In this document: in pieces, positions 5,078 through 11,124 of the stretch
Layout of the letters: each line of letters starts with the position of its first letter
Numbering within the stretch: position 1 is the first letter of the stretch
Source: Candidatus Moranbacteria bacterium CG_4_9_14_3_um_filter_42_9
Lineage (GTDB): Bacteria; Patescibacteriota; Minisyncoccia; Moranbacterales; UBA2206
Direction: 5' to 3'
Length of the DNA stretch: 11,124 bases
NCBI GenBank assembly: GCA_002790635.1
Contig: PFVN01000035.1
Location: 1 to 11,124, forward strand
Notes under the pieces: generated by a model
The model's database searches: none
The model's input: the letters and a program-made list of their open reading frames with translations, nothing else
What the model was told of the DNA's origin: nothing
Position numbers and translations under genes: made by a program

Positions 5078-7067
5078 GGACTATGTCTACGCGGCTCGCA
5101 TAGGCAGGAATTCGTCCAGAAATAAATGTCGGCAGATAGTCTACTTCCACCCGCGCGATATCTGGATAAGTTTTGAGATAAATGTCCAGTTCTTGGCTGG
5201 TTTTTCCCAATGATCCGCGCTTAAAATCGGTCAAGTTCAGCTCAGGGACCATCTTTCCAGTCGCGTGTAGCCGAAGTGTAAGCACGGAATTTTCAAAATC
5301 CGCGTCAGATTTTCCGAATTCAGTGATTATCGAATCATCAGCTATTTTATAATTATTTCCTATACCTTTAGCTAAAACATTTTTAATCGCCGAATTTAAA
5401 TCTGTTTCTTTAAAAACAATGGCGCTGCCGGAAATTTTTAGCGTTACGGTGAACTTATCAGAAATTTCTCCGGTCGAATTAGATACCTTGTAATTTGGAT
5501 CGCCAATGCTCAGAGCTTCGTCCAAAATAATATATCCCTGGCCGGCCTGTTCCTTTATTTTCTGTTTGAGTACTGAGCTGAATTCAGCAAGTATTTTGCT
5601 TTTTGCGGAACTGATGTCGGCGTCCGTTACTGACCTAACAGTTTCGGAACCCTTGGCTCCTCCACTTATTGTTTTGAATGATTTGGCGTAAATTTTTGCA
5701 TATTTCTCACTGCCACTGCCTTGAAAGCCTGGAATGGTAAACTTGGTCGGTTCGATATTGAATTCTTCTCCGGCTTCATCCGCCGTAACTTCTGCCTCAA
5801 TCGCCCCAGGCTTTATCTCCGTGCCCTCTTTAGTTAGGCCAGGAACTGTAATGCCATTGATCAGCCTGAAGAGTTTGCCGTCCTCGCTGACAAATCGCGT
5901 AGTTGCGACCAATGGTTGATTTGCCGAACTATATTCGTTGTAAATAGTTATCATGCCGCGTGCTTTGCGGCTGGAAGCGCTTTTATTCCCAGTCGAATCA
6001 AAGTTTCTGGAAATTTCCTCGCTTACGGAAATCGCTTTGGCAGGAATAATTTTCTTGTCAAAATCAGCAGATTCGGCTTTGGTGTCGGCTTTCATTTCTG
6101 CATCCAAACTTTGTATTTTTGTTTTGGCAAAAATTGTTATAGTTGCCTTTGGTAAAAAAACATAGGCTAGTGAGATTAAAATGATCAGAGTTGCAACCAG
6201 TCCGAAAATGGCAAAAAATTTCCATGATTTTTTGGATAAATTTATATTTTTGTAGTTTTCATCTTTCTTCCGCTTTTTGTCAGCGCTATCGTATTGATGA
6301 AAATCTTCAGCCGCAGGCTGACCCGAATTTTCAAGTTTAATCTCCTTTTCCGATTTCTCATCATAATCCAATTTTTCCTGCTTGAATAAAGCTCTCTTGT
6401 TCTTATTGGCAATCATCCCTCTCTGATAAACCGATTTTTCTCCCTCAGTTAGGCCAATGCCTTCAGAGCTTCTTTGCTTAATATCGATATTTTTTACCAT
6501 ATCCATAGCTCCTGTTTTTTCTCGGACTTCGGCTAAAATGGTTTTTTTTGAATTTTTTATTAATTCACCGATACCGGTAACCAACTCTTTATTGGTCAAT
6601 TTTTCATTTTCCGGGACGCTATCTTTATTGGCCTTCAGGCTAGCTTCCTTTGCCATTGCTTTCTTCGGACTGTTATCAAAAAAGCCCGACGAGCCGATGG
6701 TATCTATATGATTTTTAATTTTATGTTCGGCTGCCGGGTCATAAGTTTTTCCGCCTTCAACCAAATCGTCTTTTTTGTCTTTTTTCATAATCAGCATTTC
6801 TTCGCCCGCAATGTCATTTAGTTTTAGTTCCACAGCAATACCGGTTTTCTCAACTAACAATTTCCCAAGCTTATCTTGGGTAACTATTATGATTTCTTTG
6901 CCCAATTTATCCGCCTCTCTTTTCAGCAACTTCAAATTAATGATGCTTTGGATGAGCAACGCTCTTTTTGGAACGACGATAACAACTTCCTTGGCGGCCG
7001 ATTTTCTCAATCTTTCGATAATTGAGGTTATTTCTTCGTCGATATCAATATAAAATGTCTGGTGCAC
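5064..7067 (-). CDS. Single-pass membrane protein with baseplate J-like extracytoplasmic region (CPR-type)
   Basis: A 667-residue product that I recognise as a type common in CPR genomes and often labelled baseplate J/gp47-like; its function is unknown. Residues 1-95 form an alpha/beta, probably cytoplasmic domain (FYIDIDEEITSIIERL, EVVIVVPKRALL, EIIIVTQDKLG). Residues 96-280 are charged low-complexity sequence. One membrane helix spans about 283-305 (FFAIFGLVATLIILISLAYVF) and is preceded by lysines, so the C-terminal 360 residues should lie outside. There, ITIYNEYSSANQPLVATTRF, FRLINGITVPG and EEFNIEPTKFTIPGF (373-448) form the conserved core, and DIARVEVDYLPTF is near the end. The start is GTG at 7067, matching the expected N-terminus. 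It follows an actin-like ATPase gene. No other phage-like gene is nearby, so a cell-envelope role is more likely than a tail. Confidence 0.75.
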   Translation of the reverse strand: MHQTFYIDIDEEITSIIERLRKSAAKEVVIVVPKRALLIQSIINLKLLKREADKLGKEIIIVTQDKLGKLLVEKTGIAVELKLNDIAGEEMLIMKKDKKDDLVEGGKTYDPAAEHKIKNHIDTIGSSGFFDNSPKKAMAKEASLKANKDSVPENEKLTNKELVTGIGELIKNSKKTILAEVREKTGAMDMVKNIDIKQRSSEGIGLTEGEKSVYQRGMIANKNKRALFKQEKLDYDEKSEKEIKLENSGQPAAEDFHQYDSADKKRKKDENYKNINLSKKSWKFFAIFGLVATLIILISLAYVFLPKATITIFAKTKIQSLDAEMKADTKAESADFDKKIIPAKAISVSEEISRNFDSTGNKSASSRKARGMITIYNEYSSANQPLVATTRFVSEDGKLFRLINGITVPGLTKEGTEIKPGAIEAEVTADEAGEEFNIEPTKFTIPGFQGSGSEKYAKIYAKSFKTISGGAKGSETVRSVTDADISSAKSKILAEFSSVLKQKIKEQAGQGYIILDEALSIGDPNYKVSNSTGEISDKFTVTLKISGSAIVFKETDLNSAIKNVLAKGIGNNYKIADDSIITEFGKSDADFENSVLTLRLHATGKMVPELNLTDFKRGSLGKTSQELDIYLKTYPDIARVEVDYLPTFISGRIPAYASRVDIVLDNN

Positions 7068-7076
7068 GATAGTTAA

Positions 7077-7200
7077 TTCAAAATTAAAAGTTCAAAATGA
7101 AAAGTTTTAGTGTTTGCTACTCTCACAATTCTCTATAATAGATTATCGCGAAGCGATTCTTAAATTTTTAACTTTGAAATTTAAACTTTGAACTTAAAAT
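7077..7200. repeat. AT-rich imperfect inverted/direct repeats flanking a promoter region
   Basis: AACTTTGAA occurs twice in direct orientation (7170-7178 and 7184-7192), and a roughly complementary stretch built of TTCAAA and AAAAGTTC lies at 7077-7110. The arms enclose a short TCTATAATAGA palindrome and the hairpin ATCGC-GAA-GCGAT (7145-7157). The arms are of low complexity, so part of the symmetry may be due to base composition. Confidence 0.35.
7135..7163 (-). promoter_or_regulatory. Possible promoter of the baseplate J-like gene
   Basis: On the minus strand TTAAGA (7158-7163, 4 of 6 consensus positions) and TATTAT (7135-7140, 5 of 6) are spaced by 17 bases. The spacer holds the small hairpin ATCGC-TTC-GCGAT. 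A start near 7128 would leave about 60 bases of leader before the GTG at 7067. The gap of 134 bases after the actin-like ATPase gene supports a separate start, but the AT-rich context weakens the call. Confidence 0.4.
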
Positions 7201-7201
7201 A

Positions 7202-8470
7202 TTATTTTTGTATCATTTTCACGGATCGGCGCAAAATACCGGCTAAAACTTTTTCCTCCCCGGCCAGATCCAGCGCTAAATTGGCCAGTCCCATCGGCGT
7301 AATATCTTGCGGGTCCTTAAGATCTCCGGTTTCGTCTATTATATTAACCACGTCTCTCGGTTGCAGAAAACTGACTTGCGGCAGTTTTGTAAAAGGCAAG
7401 TCGCGAGTCCATTTAGGCGACAAGAGAGCTTTTTTTATCCCCGGCAGACCAGACCCTCCCCCGCAGAGAAAAAACTTATATGGCAACAGATCGGCTTCCG
7501 CGAATTCAGATAATGAAAGCTCGATGCCGCTGATCAAAACATCGCAATCATCCGCCAAAATTTCTTCAATTTTTTTGCTGACGTCCGATCCCAGTTTTCC
7601 TTCGGAATATTTTATTTTGAGGACTTCCGCTTCTTCAAAGCTTAATCCCAATTCTTGCGCCAATCTTTTGGTAAAGGCCCGCCCGCCCAAAGCGAACATT
7701 TTAGTTCCTTCCAGACCGCCGTTCCTCACCACCGCGATATCAGTCGTGCCTCCACCAATATCAATAAAAACCGCGTTGAAATCCAAAACATCCTCAATAC
7801 CCATTGATCGGGCTACGGCATAAGGCTCCGCGGCTATGCTTAGAAGTTCTAGTTTCAACTCATCGGCAATCGTTTGCAAAGCACCCAGATGGATCATTGG
7901 TGCATAGGCATTGAAAACCGCAATGGAGACATCCTTACCCTGAAAACCGATTGGATTGGTAATTCGGTATCCGTCAATCCGCACGTCCACAATAGCCGCA
8001 TTGATAAGTTTTACTTCTATTTCGCTATGTCCGGTTTCCCAGGCCAGTTGTTGACGGATCCGGTCAAAAGCTTTCCACTGAACTTTCTGAATTATATTTT
8101 TCAACTCCGGCAAATCAATCCTCATTTCAGGCCTGATTCTTTCATAATGGACCGTGGTGGTTGTTCCCTTGACTAATTCGCCCGCGATGCCGATTATTGT
8201 TTTTTCAACTTTTTTAACCTTAGCCATGACCTTAGCCGCTTCGATGGCTTTTCTGCAGTTTTCAATCACTCCTGATATATCCGAAACAGCGCCTTTTTGC
8301 ATATCGCTTAATCGCTGTCTAGCTCGGCCGACGCCCGTCACCACGCCATTGCCGGTTTCTTTGTCAATTTTAAAAATCAGAGCCTTTACAACCTCCGTTC
8401 CAATATCCAAAGAAAGCATATGATCGGAAGACAGTCCTCCGGAACCAAAAATTTTGGAAAAAATTCCCAT
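7202..8470 (-). CDS. Actin-like ATPase of the FtsA/PilM family
   Basis: A 422-residue cytoplasmic ATPase with the actin/HSP70 fold. Phosphate-1 is LSLDIGTEVVKALIF (19-33), phosphate-2 is FIDIGGGTTDIAVV (235-248) and the adenosine motif is FFLCGGGSGLPG (333-344). The segment around 108-190 (RPEMRIDLPEL, VKLINAAIVDVRIDGYRITNPIGFQG when split) resembles the SHS2/1C subdomain of FtsA and PilM, including the NPIGFxG turn. FtsA tethers FtsZ to the membrane; PilM is the cytoplasmic actin-like part of type IV pilus machinery. I cannot decide between them: no ftsZ or pilN/pilO is in view. The N-terminus MGIFSKIF and the C-terminus VLAGILRRSVKMIQK both look like short basic amphipathic membrane-binding helices. 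The ATG at 8470 follows a good promoter. Confidence 0.85.
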   Translation of the reverse strand: MGIFSKIFGSGGLSSDHMLSLDIGTEVVKALIFKIDKETGNGVVTGVGRARQRLSDMQKGAVSDISGVIENCRKAIEAAKVMAKVKKVEKTIIGIAGELVKGTTTTVHYERIRPEMRIDLPELKNIIQKVQWKAFDRIRQQLAWETGHSEIEVKLINAAIVDVRIDGYRITNPIGFQGKDVSIAVFNAYAPMIHLGALQTIADELKLELLSIAAEPYAVARSMGIEDVLDFNAVFIDIGGGTTDIAVVRNGGLEGTKMFALGGRAFTKRLAQELGLSFEEAEVLKIKYSEGKLGSDVSKKIEEILADDCDVLISGIELSLSEFAEADLLPYKFFLCGGGSGLPGIKKALLSPKWTRDLPFTKLPQVSFLQPRDVVNIIDETGDLKDPQDITPMGLANLALDLAGEEKVLAGILRRSVKMIQK

Positions 8471-8516
8471 GATCTATATTATGGCGAGTTTATCTTAATC
8501 TTTGTTTTATGCATCT

Positions 8517-8545
8517 ATTATAAAATAAACCAGGCTTTTTTACAA
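8517..8545 (-). promoter_or_regulatory. Sigma70-type promoter of the actin-like ATPase gene
   Basis: A perfect -10 TATAAT (8517-8522 on the minus strand) lies 17 bases from TTGTAA (8540-8545), which matches 4 of 6 positions of the -35 consensus. It falls in the 96-base gap after the alaS stop. Transcription would start near 8510, about 40 bases before the ATG at 8470. No terminator is visible between alaS and this promoter, so read-through from alaS may add to expression. Confidence 0.65.
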
Positions 8546-8566
8546 AGAAAATAAATCTCCCTTAAA

Positions 8567-10414
8567 TCATTCCAGAATTGCCTTGACTCTTCTCACACCG
8601 GCGCTGGATGCTTCTTCTTTCACGATCTTAAAGTGGCTCAGTTCACCCGTTGACGCGGCATGCGGCCCACCGCAAATTTCCTTGGAAAAGCCAACAGCCG
8701 AATAGACGCTGACCTTATCCCCATATTTCGCTTCAAAAACGCCTAGCGCCCCCTGCGCTTTCGCTTCTTCGGGCGTCATCTCTTCCCGTCTGATTTCCAG
8801 ATTGGCTTTAATTTTAATATTCACCAGATCTTCCACTTCTTTAATTTGTTCCGGCGTCATTTTCTCCGGATGCGAAAAATCAAACCGCAGTCTTTCAGTG
8901 TTGATGTTTGATCCTTTTTGCGAAACATGAGTACCCAAAACTTGGCGAAGAGCGGCTTGCAAAAGGTGCGTAGCAGTGTGCAGTTTTTTAGTTTGCTCGC
9001 CGGCATCGGCCAGTCCGCCCTTGAACATCCCGGCTGAAGCGGTTCGGGAAAGTTCCTGGTGTTTTTTGAATTCAGCGGCAAATTCTTCTTCGTTCAATTT
9101 CAAGCCTCTTTCTTTGGCCAGTTCCTTGGTTATTTCAAACGGAAAACCGTAGGATTGATAAAGATCAAAGGCATCTTTGCCGGTAATCCCCCGCTCCGCT
9201 AATTTATTAAATTCCGCCAAACCATGTTCCAAGGTTTTCCGGAATTTATTTTCTTCTTTTTCCAGTTCGCTAAAAATAAGACTTTTATTTTTTTCCAGTT
9301 CAGGATAAGAGTCCCGGTATATCCCGATAACCACCTCCGATATTTTCACCGAAAAATTTTCATTTATGCCAAGCATGTGGCCATAACGGATCGCACGGCG
9401 AATCAAGCGGCGCAGCACATAGCCTTGCTGCGTATTGCTTGGTAAAATCCCATCAGCGATCAAAAACGTGGTCGCTTTAAAGTGATCGGTAATCACCCGC
9501 ATATCATAGGCGTTGGCAGATTCACCATATTTTTTTCCGGATATTTCTTCAATTTTTTGAATTATCGGCAGAAATAGGTCGGTTTTGAAAATATCCGGAT
9601 CGTTGTTTTTGGCCGCGACCGTCCGTTCCAGGCCGCCTCCGAAATCGATGTTTCCTTTGGGCAACAACTCAAATCCTTTTTCGGTTTTCACATATTGCAT
9701 GAAAACATTATTGCCAATTTCTAAAAATCGCCCACAATCACAATTCACGTGGCATGGCTGCTTTTTGAATTCCGAATTTTCATGAATCATAAGTTCCACC
9801 CCAAAATCCCAAAACATCTCGCTGTCCGGACCTCCCGGCTCACCGTTGGGCATATTGCCCGGTACGCCGACCCGCGACCACCAATTCTTCGTTTCATCGT
9901 AGTAAAATATTCGTCCATCTTGCATTCCGTTTTTTTCCGGAAAATCAGTGTCCTTGGCTTCAATACCAACTTTGGCAAATTCTTCTTTCCAGTAGCCAAC
10001 TGCTTCATTGTCGCGTGAGATGCCTAGTTCTTCATTGCCTCTGAATACAGTGACATAAATATTTTTCGGATCCAGTCCGATTTCTTTCGTCAAAAATTCA
10101 AACATCCAAACGATTTGTTCTTTCTTAAAGTAATCTCCAAAAGACCAGTTGCCGAGCATTTCAAAAAAAGTCGTGTGACGGTTGTCACCGACATCTTCAA
10201 TATCCTGAGCCCGGAAACATTTCTGCGAATCGACAATCCGGGTGCCTAGTGGATGTTTTTCACCTAAAAGATAGGGCACCATCGGCTGCATGCCGGAACC
10301 GGTAAAAAGGGTGGTTGAATCATTTTCGGGCACCAACAAAGAAGAAGGGACCATAATGTGCCCTTTCGACTTAAAAAATTCCAGATATTTTTCCCGCAGC
10401 TCGCCCGCAGTCAT
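8567..10414 (-). CDS. alaS: Alanyl-tRNA synthetase, short form without the C-Ala domain
   Basis: AlaRS charges tRNA-Ala and hydrolyses mischarged Ser/Gly-tRNA-Ala. The product is 615 residues against about 875 in E. coli. The class II catalytic core is complete (TTLFTGSGMQPMVPYLLG at 34-51, RAQDIEDVGDNRHTTFFEMLGN at 68-89 when split, GGGLERTVAAKNN at 259-271), then the tRNA-recognition helical part with GYVLRRLIRRAIRYGH (331-346). The editing domain keeps its zinc-binding residues H479-x3-H483 and C581-x3-H585. The protein ends 30 residues later, so the C-terminal oligomerisation/tRNA-elbow domain is missing. A TGA stop followed by a promoter shows a true end, not a broken gene. Short AlaRS is, to my knowledge, usual in CPR. 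A weak purine-rich site (AGAAGATAA) overlapping the preceding stop may couple its translation to that gene. Confidence 0.97.
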   Translation of the reverse strand: MTAGELREKYLEFFKSKGHIMVPSSLLVPENDSTTLFTGSGMQPMVPYLLGEKHPLGTRIVDSQKCFRAQDIEDVGDNRHTTFFEMLGNWSFGDYFKKEQIVWMFEFLTKEIGLDPKNIYVTVFRGNEELGISRDNEAVGYWKEEFAKVGIEAKDTDFPEKNGMQDGRIFYYDETKNWWSRVGVPGNMPNGEPGGPDSEMFWDFGVELMIHENSEFKKQPCHVNCDCGRFLEIGNNVFMQYVKTEKGFELLPKGNIDFGGGLERTVAAKNNDPDIFKTDLFLPIIQKIEEISGKKYGESANAYDMRVITDHFKATTFLIADGILPSNTQQGYVLRRLIRRAIRYGHMLGINENFSVKISEVVIGIYRDSYPELEKNKSLIFSELEKEENKFRKTLEHGLAEFNKLAERGITGKDAFDLYQSYGFPFEITKELAKERGLKLNEEEFAAEFKKHQELSRTASAGMFKGGLADAGEQTKKLHTATHLLQAALRQVLGTHVSQKGSNINTERLRFDFSHPEKMTPEQIKEVEDLVNIKIKANLEIRREEMTPEEAKAQGALGVFEAKYGDKVSVYSAVGFSKEICGGPHAASTGELSHFKIVKEEASSAGVRRVKAILE

Positions 10415-10418
10415 AAAT

Positions 10419-10637
10419 TTATCTTCTTTCCAGTGCCGTTTTTATTTCCTGATAATCATATTTCCCAAGATCAGAACCGAATTCATCTCTCAGTCTTCCT
10501 ACCGCATCATCGATTGATATTTTTCCATTGTCCAGCTCTCTTTCAATTTCCCTGACCTTGTCGGATCGAAAGCTCGACCAATCAATTTTTTTTCTGTCCG
10601 TCAGATTCTTAACTGTGTTTTTTAAATTTGAGTTCAT
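10419..10637 (-). CDS. Small hypothetical protein, probably coupled to alaS
   Basis: A 72-residue soluble protein I do not recognise. It is rich in charged residues and predicted from composition to be mostly helical, with no membrane segment, cysteines or metal-binding pattern. The stretch WSSFRSDKVREIERELDNGK and the end YDYQEIKTALERR look like two amphipathic helices separated by DDAVGRLRDEFGSDLG. Its TAA ends 4 bases before the alaS ATG, so translational coupling is likely. It starts at ATG 10637, 15 bases after the coiled-coil gene. The tight spacing on both sides is the main evidence that it is real. Confidence 0.72.
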   Translation of the reverse strand: MNSNLKNTVKNLTDRKKIDWSSFRSDKVREIERELDNGKISIDDAVGRLRDEFGSDLGKYDYQEIKTALERR

Positions 10638-10652
10638 ACCCGTTCTTTAAAT

Positions 10653-11009
10653 TTATAAAAAATTTAGTTTCTTCTTACTTTTGTGAATTGCTTCTTCTTC
10701 CATTTTCATATCCTGCTGCATTTTCACCATTTGCAGTTCTTTTTCCCGCAAACTGATTCTCAGTTGCGCCTCTTCCTCTTTGATTTTTCTGATTTCAAAT
10801 TCCAACTTGACTTTTTCATTTACGCTTTTTCTATAATCAGCTTCTTGCATTATTATTTCTCTTTGCAAAACATTTTTTTGGTTCACATTGTTTGATTGGC
10901 TTGGTGAGTTTGACTGGTTTGACTGGTTTGGCTGACTTGACTGATCGGCCTGATTAGTTTTATCGCCCGGATTGCCTTTTGAATTTTTCGAAAAATTTTT
11001 AATATACAT
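10653..11009 (-). CDS. N/Q/S-rich tail plus coiled-coil protein, function unknown
   Basis: An 118-residue protein in two parts. Residues 13-46 are of low complexity, dominated by Asn, Gln and Ser, and residues 23-40 are encoded by six 9-base tandem units. Residues 47-113 form a long charged helix with heptad-like spacing of Ile, Leu, Met and Val (VKLEFEIRKIKEEEAQLRI and ELQMVKMQQDMKMEEEAI), very likely a coiled coil. There is no signal peptide or membrane helix. The ATG at 11009 has the best Shine-Dalgarno in the window (GGGAGG, only 3 bases before the ATG). It is followed by the 72-residue gene and alaS. No function can be inferred from alaS linkage alone. Confidence 0.75.
   Translation of the reverse strand: MYIKNFSKNSKGNPGDKTNQADQSSQPNQSNQSNSPSQSNNVNQKNVLQREIIMQEADYRKSVNEKVKLEFEIRKIKEEEAQLRISLREKELQMVKMQQDMKMEEEAIHKSKKKLNFL
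10890..10943. repeat. In-frame 9-bp tandem repeat within the N/Q/S-rich protein
   Basis: Six 9-base units run in register with the codons. On the plus strand they are gtttgattg, gcttggtga, gtttgactg, gtttgactg, gtttggctg and acttgactg. They encode the tripeptides QSS, QPN, QSN, QSN, SPS and QSN. The two central units are identical and the outer ones diverged, the pattern left by slippage followed by point mutation. Confidence 0.8.
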
Positions 11010-11010
11010 A

Positions 11011-11020
11011 TTCCTCCCTT
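11011..11020 (-). promoter_or_regulatory. Strong Shine-Dalgarno of the coiled-coil gene
   Basis: The minus strand reads AAGGGAGGAATATG, giving an extended GGGAGG match to the anti-Shine-Dalgarno. The gap to the ATG is only 3 bases, shorter than the usual 5-9. It overlaps the TAA of the preceding frame (11019-11021), suggesting coupling. It stands out because nearly all other starts in this window lack such a site. Confidence 0.65.
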
Positions 11021-11114
11021 AATTATTTATTTTTCTCAAAGCGCTCCAAATTTTAGAGGGCGGCCTTGATGAGCTTGCATTCATATTCACGCCGAAATCT
11101 TTTTTACTTGCCAT
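11019..11114 (-). CDS. Small ORF or C-terminal tail of a gene running out of the window
   Basis: The minus strand encodes 31 residues from an ATG at 11114 (MASKKDFGVNMN, then SSSRPPSKIWSALRKINN) to TAA at 11019-11021. The frame has no stop between this ATG and the window edge, so it may be either a complete small protein, with GGGG a few bases before the ATG, or the end of a longer one. It is polar and basic, with no recognisable family. Its stop overlaps the Shine-Dalgarno of the next gene, 9 bases from that start, which supports translation and coupling. Confidence 0.45.
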   Translation of the reverse strand: MASKKDFGVNMNASSSRPPSKIWSALRKINN

Positions 11115-11124
11115 AGACCCCGCG

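Noticed and set aside
5064..7067. Prophage or contractile-tail origin because of baseplate J similarity
   Set aside because: No other phage or tail gene is nearby. The protein has a membrane helix and a cytoplasmic domain, and the type is widespread in CPR chromosomes.
7188..7823. 211-codon plus-strand open frame opposite the actin-like ATPase gene
   Set aside because: It is antisense to a protein with clear ATPase motifs, is Ser/Pro-rich with no family resemblance, and arises from codon bias on the other strand.
8567..8569. UGA read as glycine, as in Gracilibacteria or Absconditabacteria
   Set aside because: TGA terminates alaS where the protein should end, and the conserved genes contain no in-frame TGA at glycine positions.
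8471..8600. Frameshift or assembly error truncating alaS
   Set aside because: The frame ends cleanly in TGA after a complete editing domain, no C-Ala-like sequence follows in any frame, and a good promoter for the next gene occupies the gap.
1..11124. CRISPR array, tRNA, rRNA, insertion sequence, toxin-antitoxin or defence operon
   Set aside because: Gaps are short (the longest is about 217 bases), I saw no regularly spaced repeats with unique spacers, no cloverleaf, no transposase and no paired toxin-antitoxin genes.

Overview
The window reads as a chromosomal segment of a Candidate Phyla Radiation (Candidatus Patescibacteria) bacterium, most likely of Parcubacteria type. Support comes from AT-rich, lysine-rich coding, mostly compact minus-strand genes, an alanyl-tRNA synthetase that ends right after its editing domain, ribosomal proteins with short Lys/Glu/Ala-rich N-terminal extensions, few Shine-Dalgarno sequences, and a large single-pass membrane protein of a type I know from CPR genomes. 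The standard code with TAA, TAG and TGA stops fits. I cannot place it below phylum level.

Layout. All complete genes lie on the minus strand, so transcription runs from high to low coordinates. At the high end (about 10.4-11.1 kb) are a short tail or small ORF, an N/Q/S-rich coiled-coil protein, a 72-residue protein and alaS, closely spaced and probably cotranscribed. A good sigma70-type promoter follows alaS and should drive an FtsA/PilM-type actin-like ATPase (7202-8470). A 134-base AT-rich gap with another candidate promoter leads to a 667-residue membrane-anchored baseplate-J-like protein (5064-7067).

A strong promoter overlapping the end of that gene starts the ribosomal/transcription cluster infA-rpmJ-rpsM-rpsK-rpsD-rpoA-rplQ-rplM-rpsI. 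This is the classic alpha operon joined to the L13-S9 pair. secY, adk and map, which often precede infA, are not here. The 37-codon rpmJ gene starts with GTG and sits behind a perfect 14-bp inverted repeat that takes in part of its start codon. The cluster ends in a run of small hairpins and a bidirectional intrinsic terminator (109-131), which probably also serves a plus-strand gene whose last 29 codons enter the window at base 1.

How the genes work together. IF-1, L36, S13, S11, S4, L17, L13, S9 and RNA polymerase alpha form a growth-linked translation/transcription unit, and AlaRS supplies Ala-tRNA. The actin-like ATPase and the membrane protein look like a two-gene cell-envelope block. 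No phage, insertion sequence, CRISPR array, tRNA, rRNA or defence system is visible. The least ordinary content is the membrane protein and its neighbour, the rpmJ hairpin, and several families of short palindromic or CGAAT-rich intergenic repeats.
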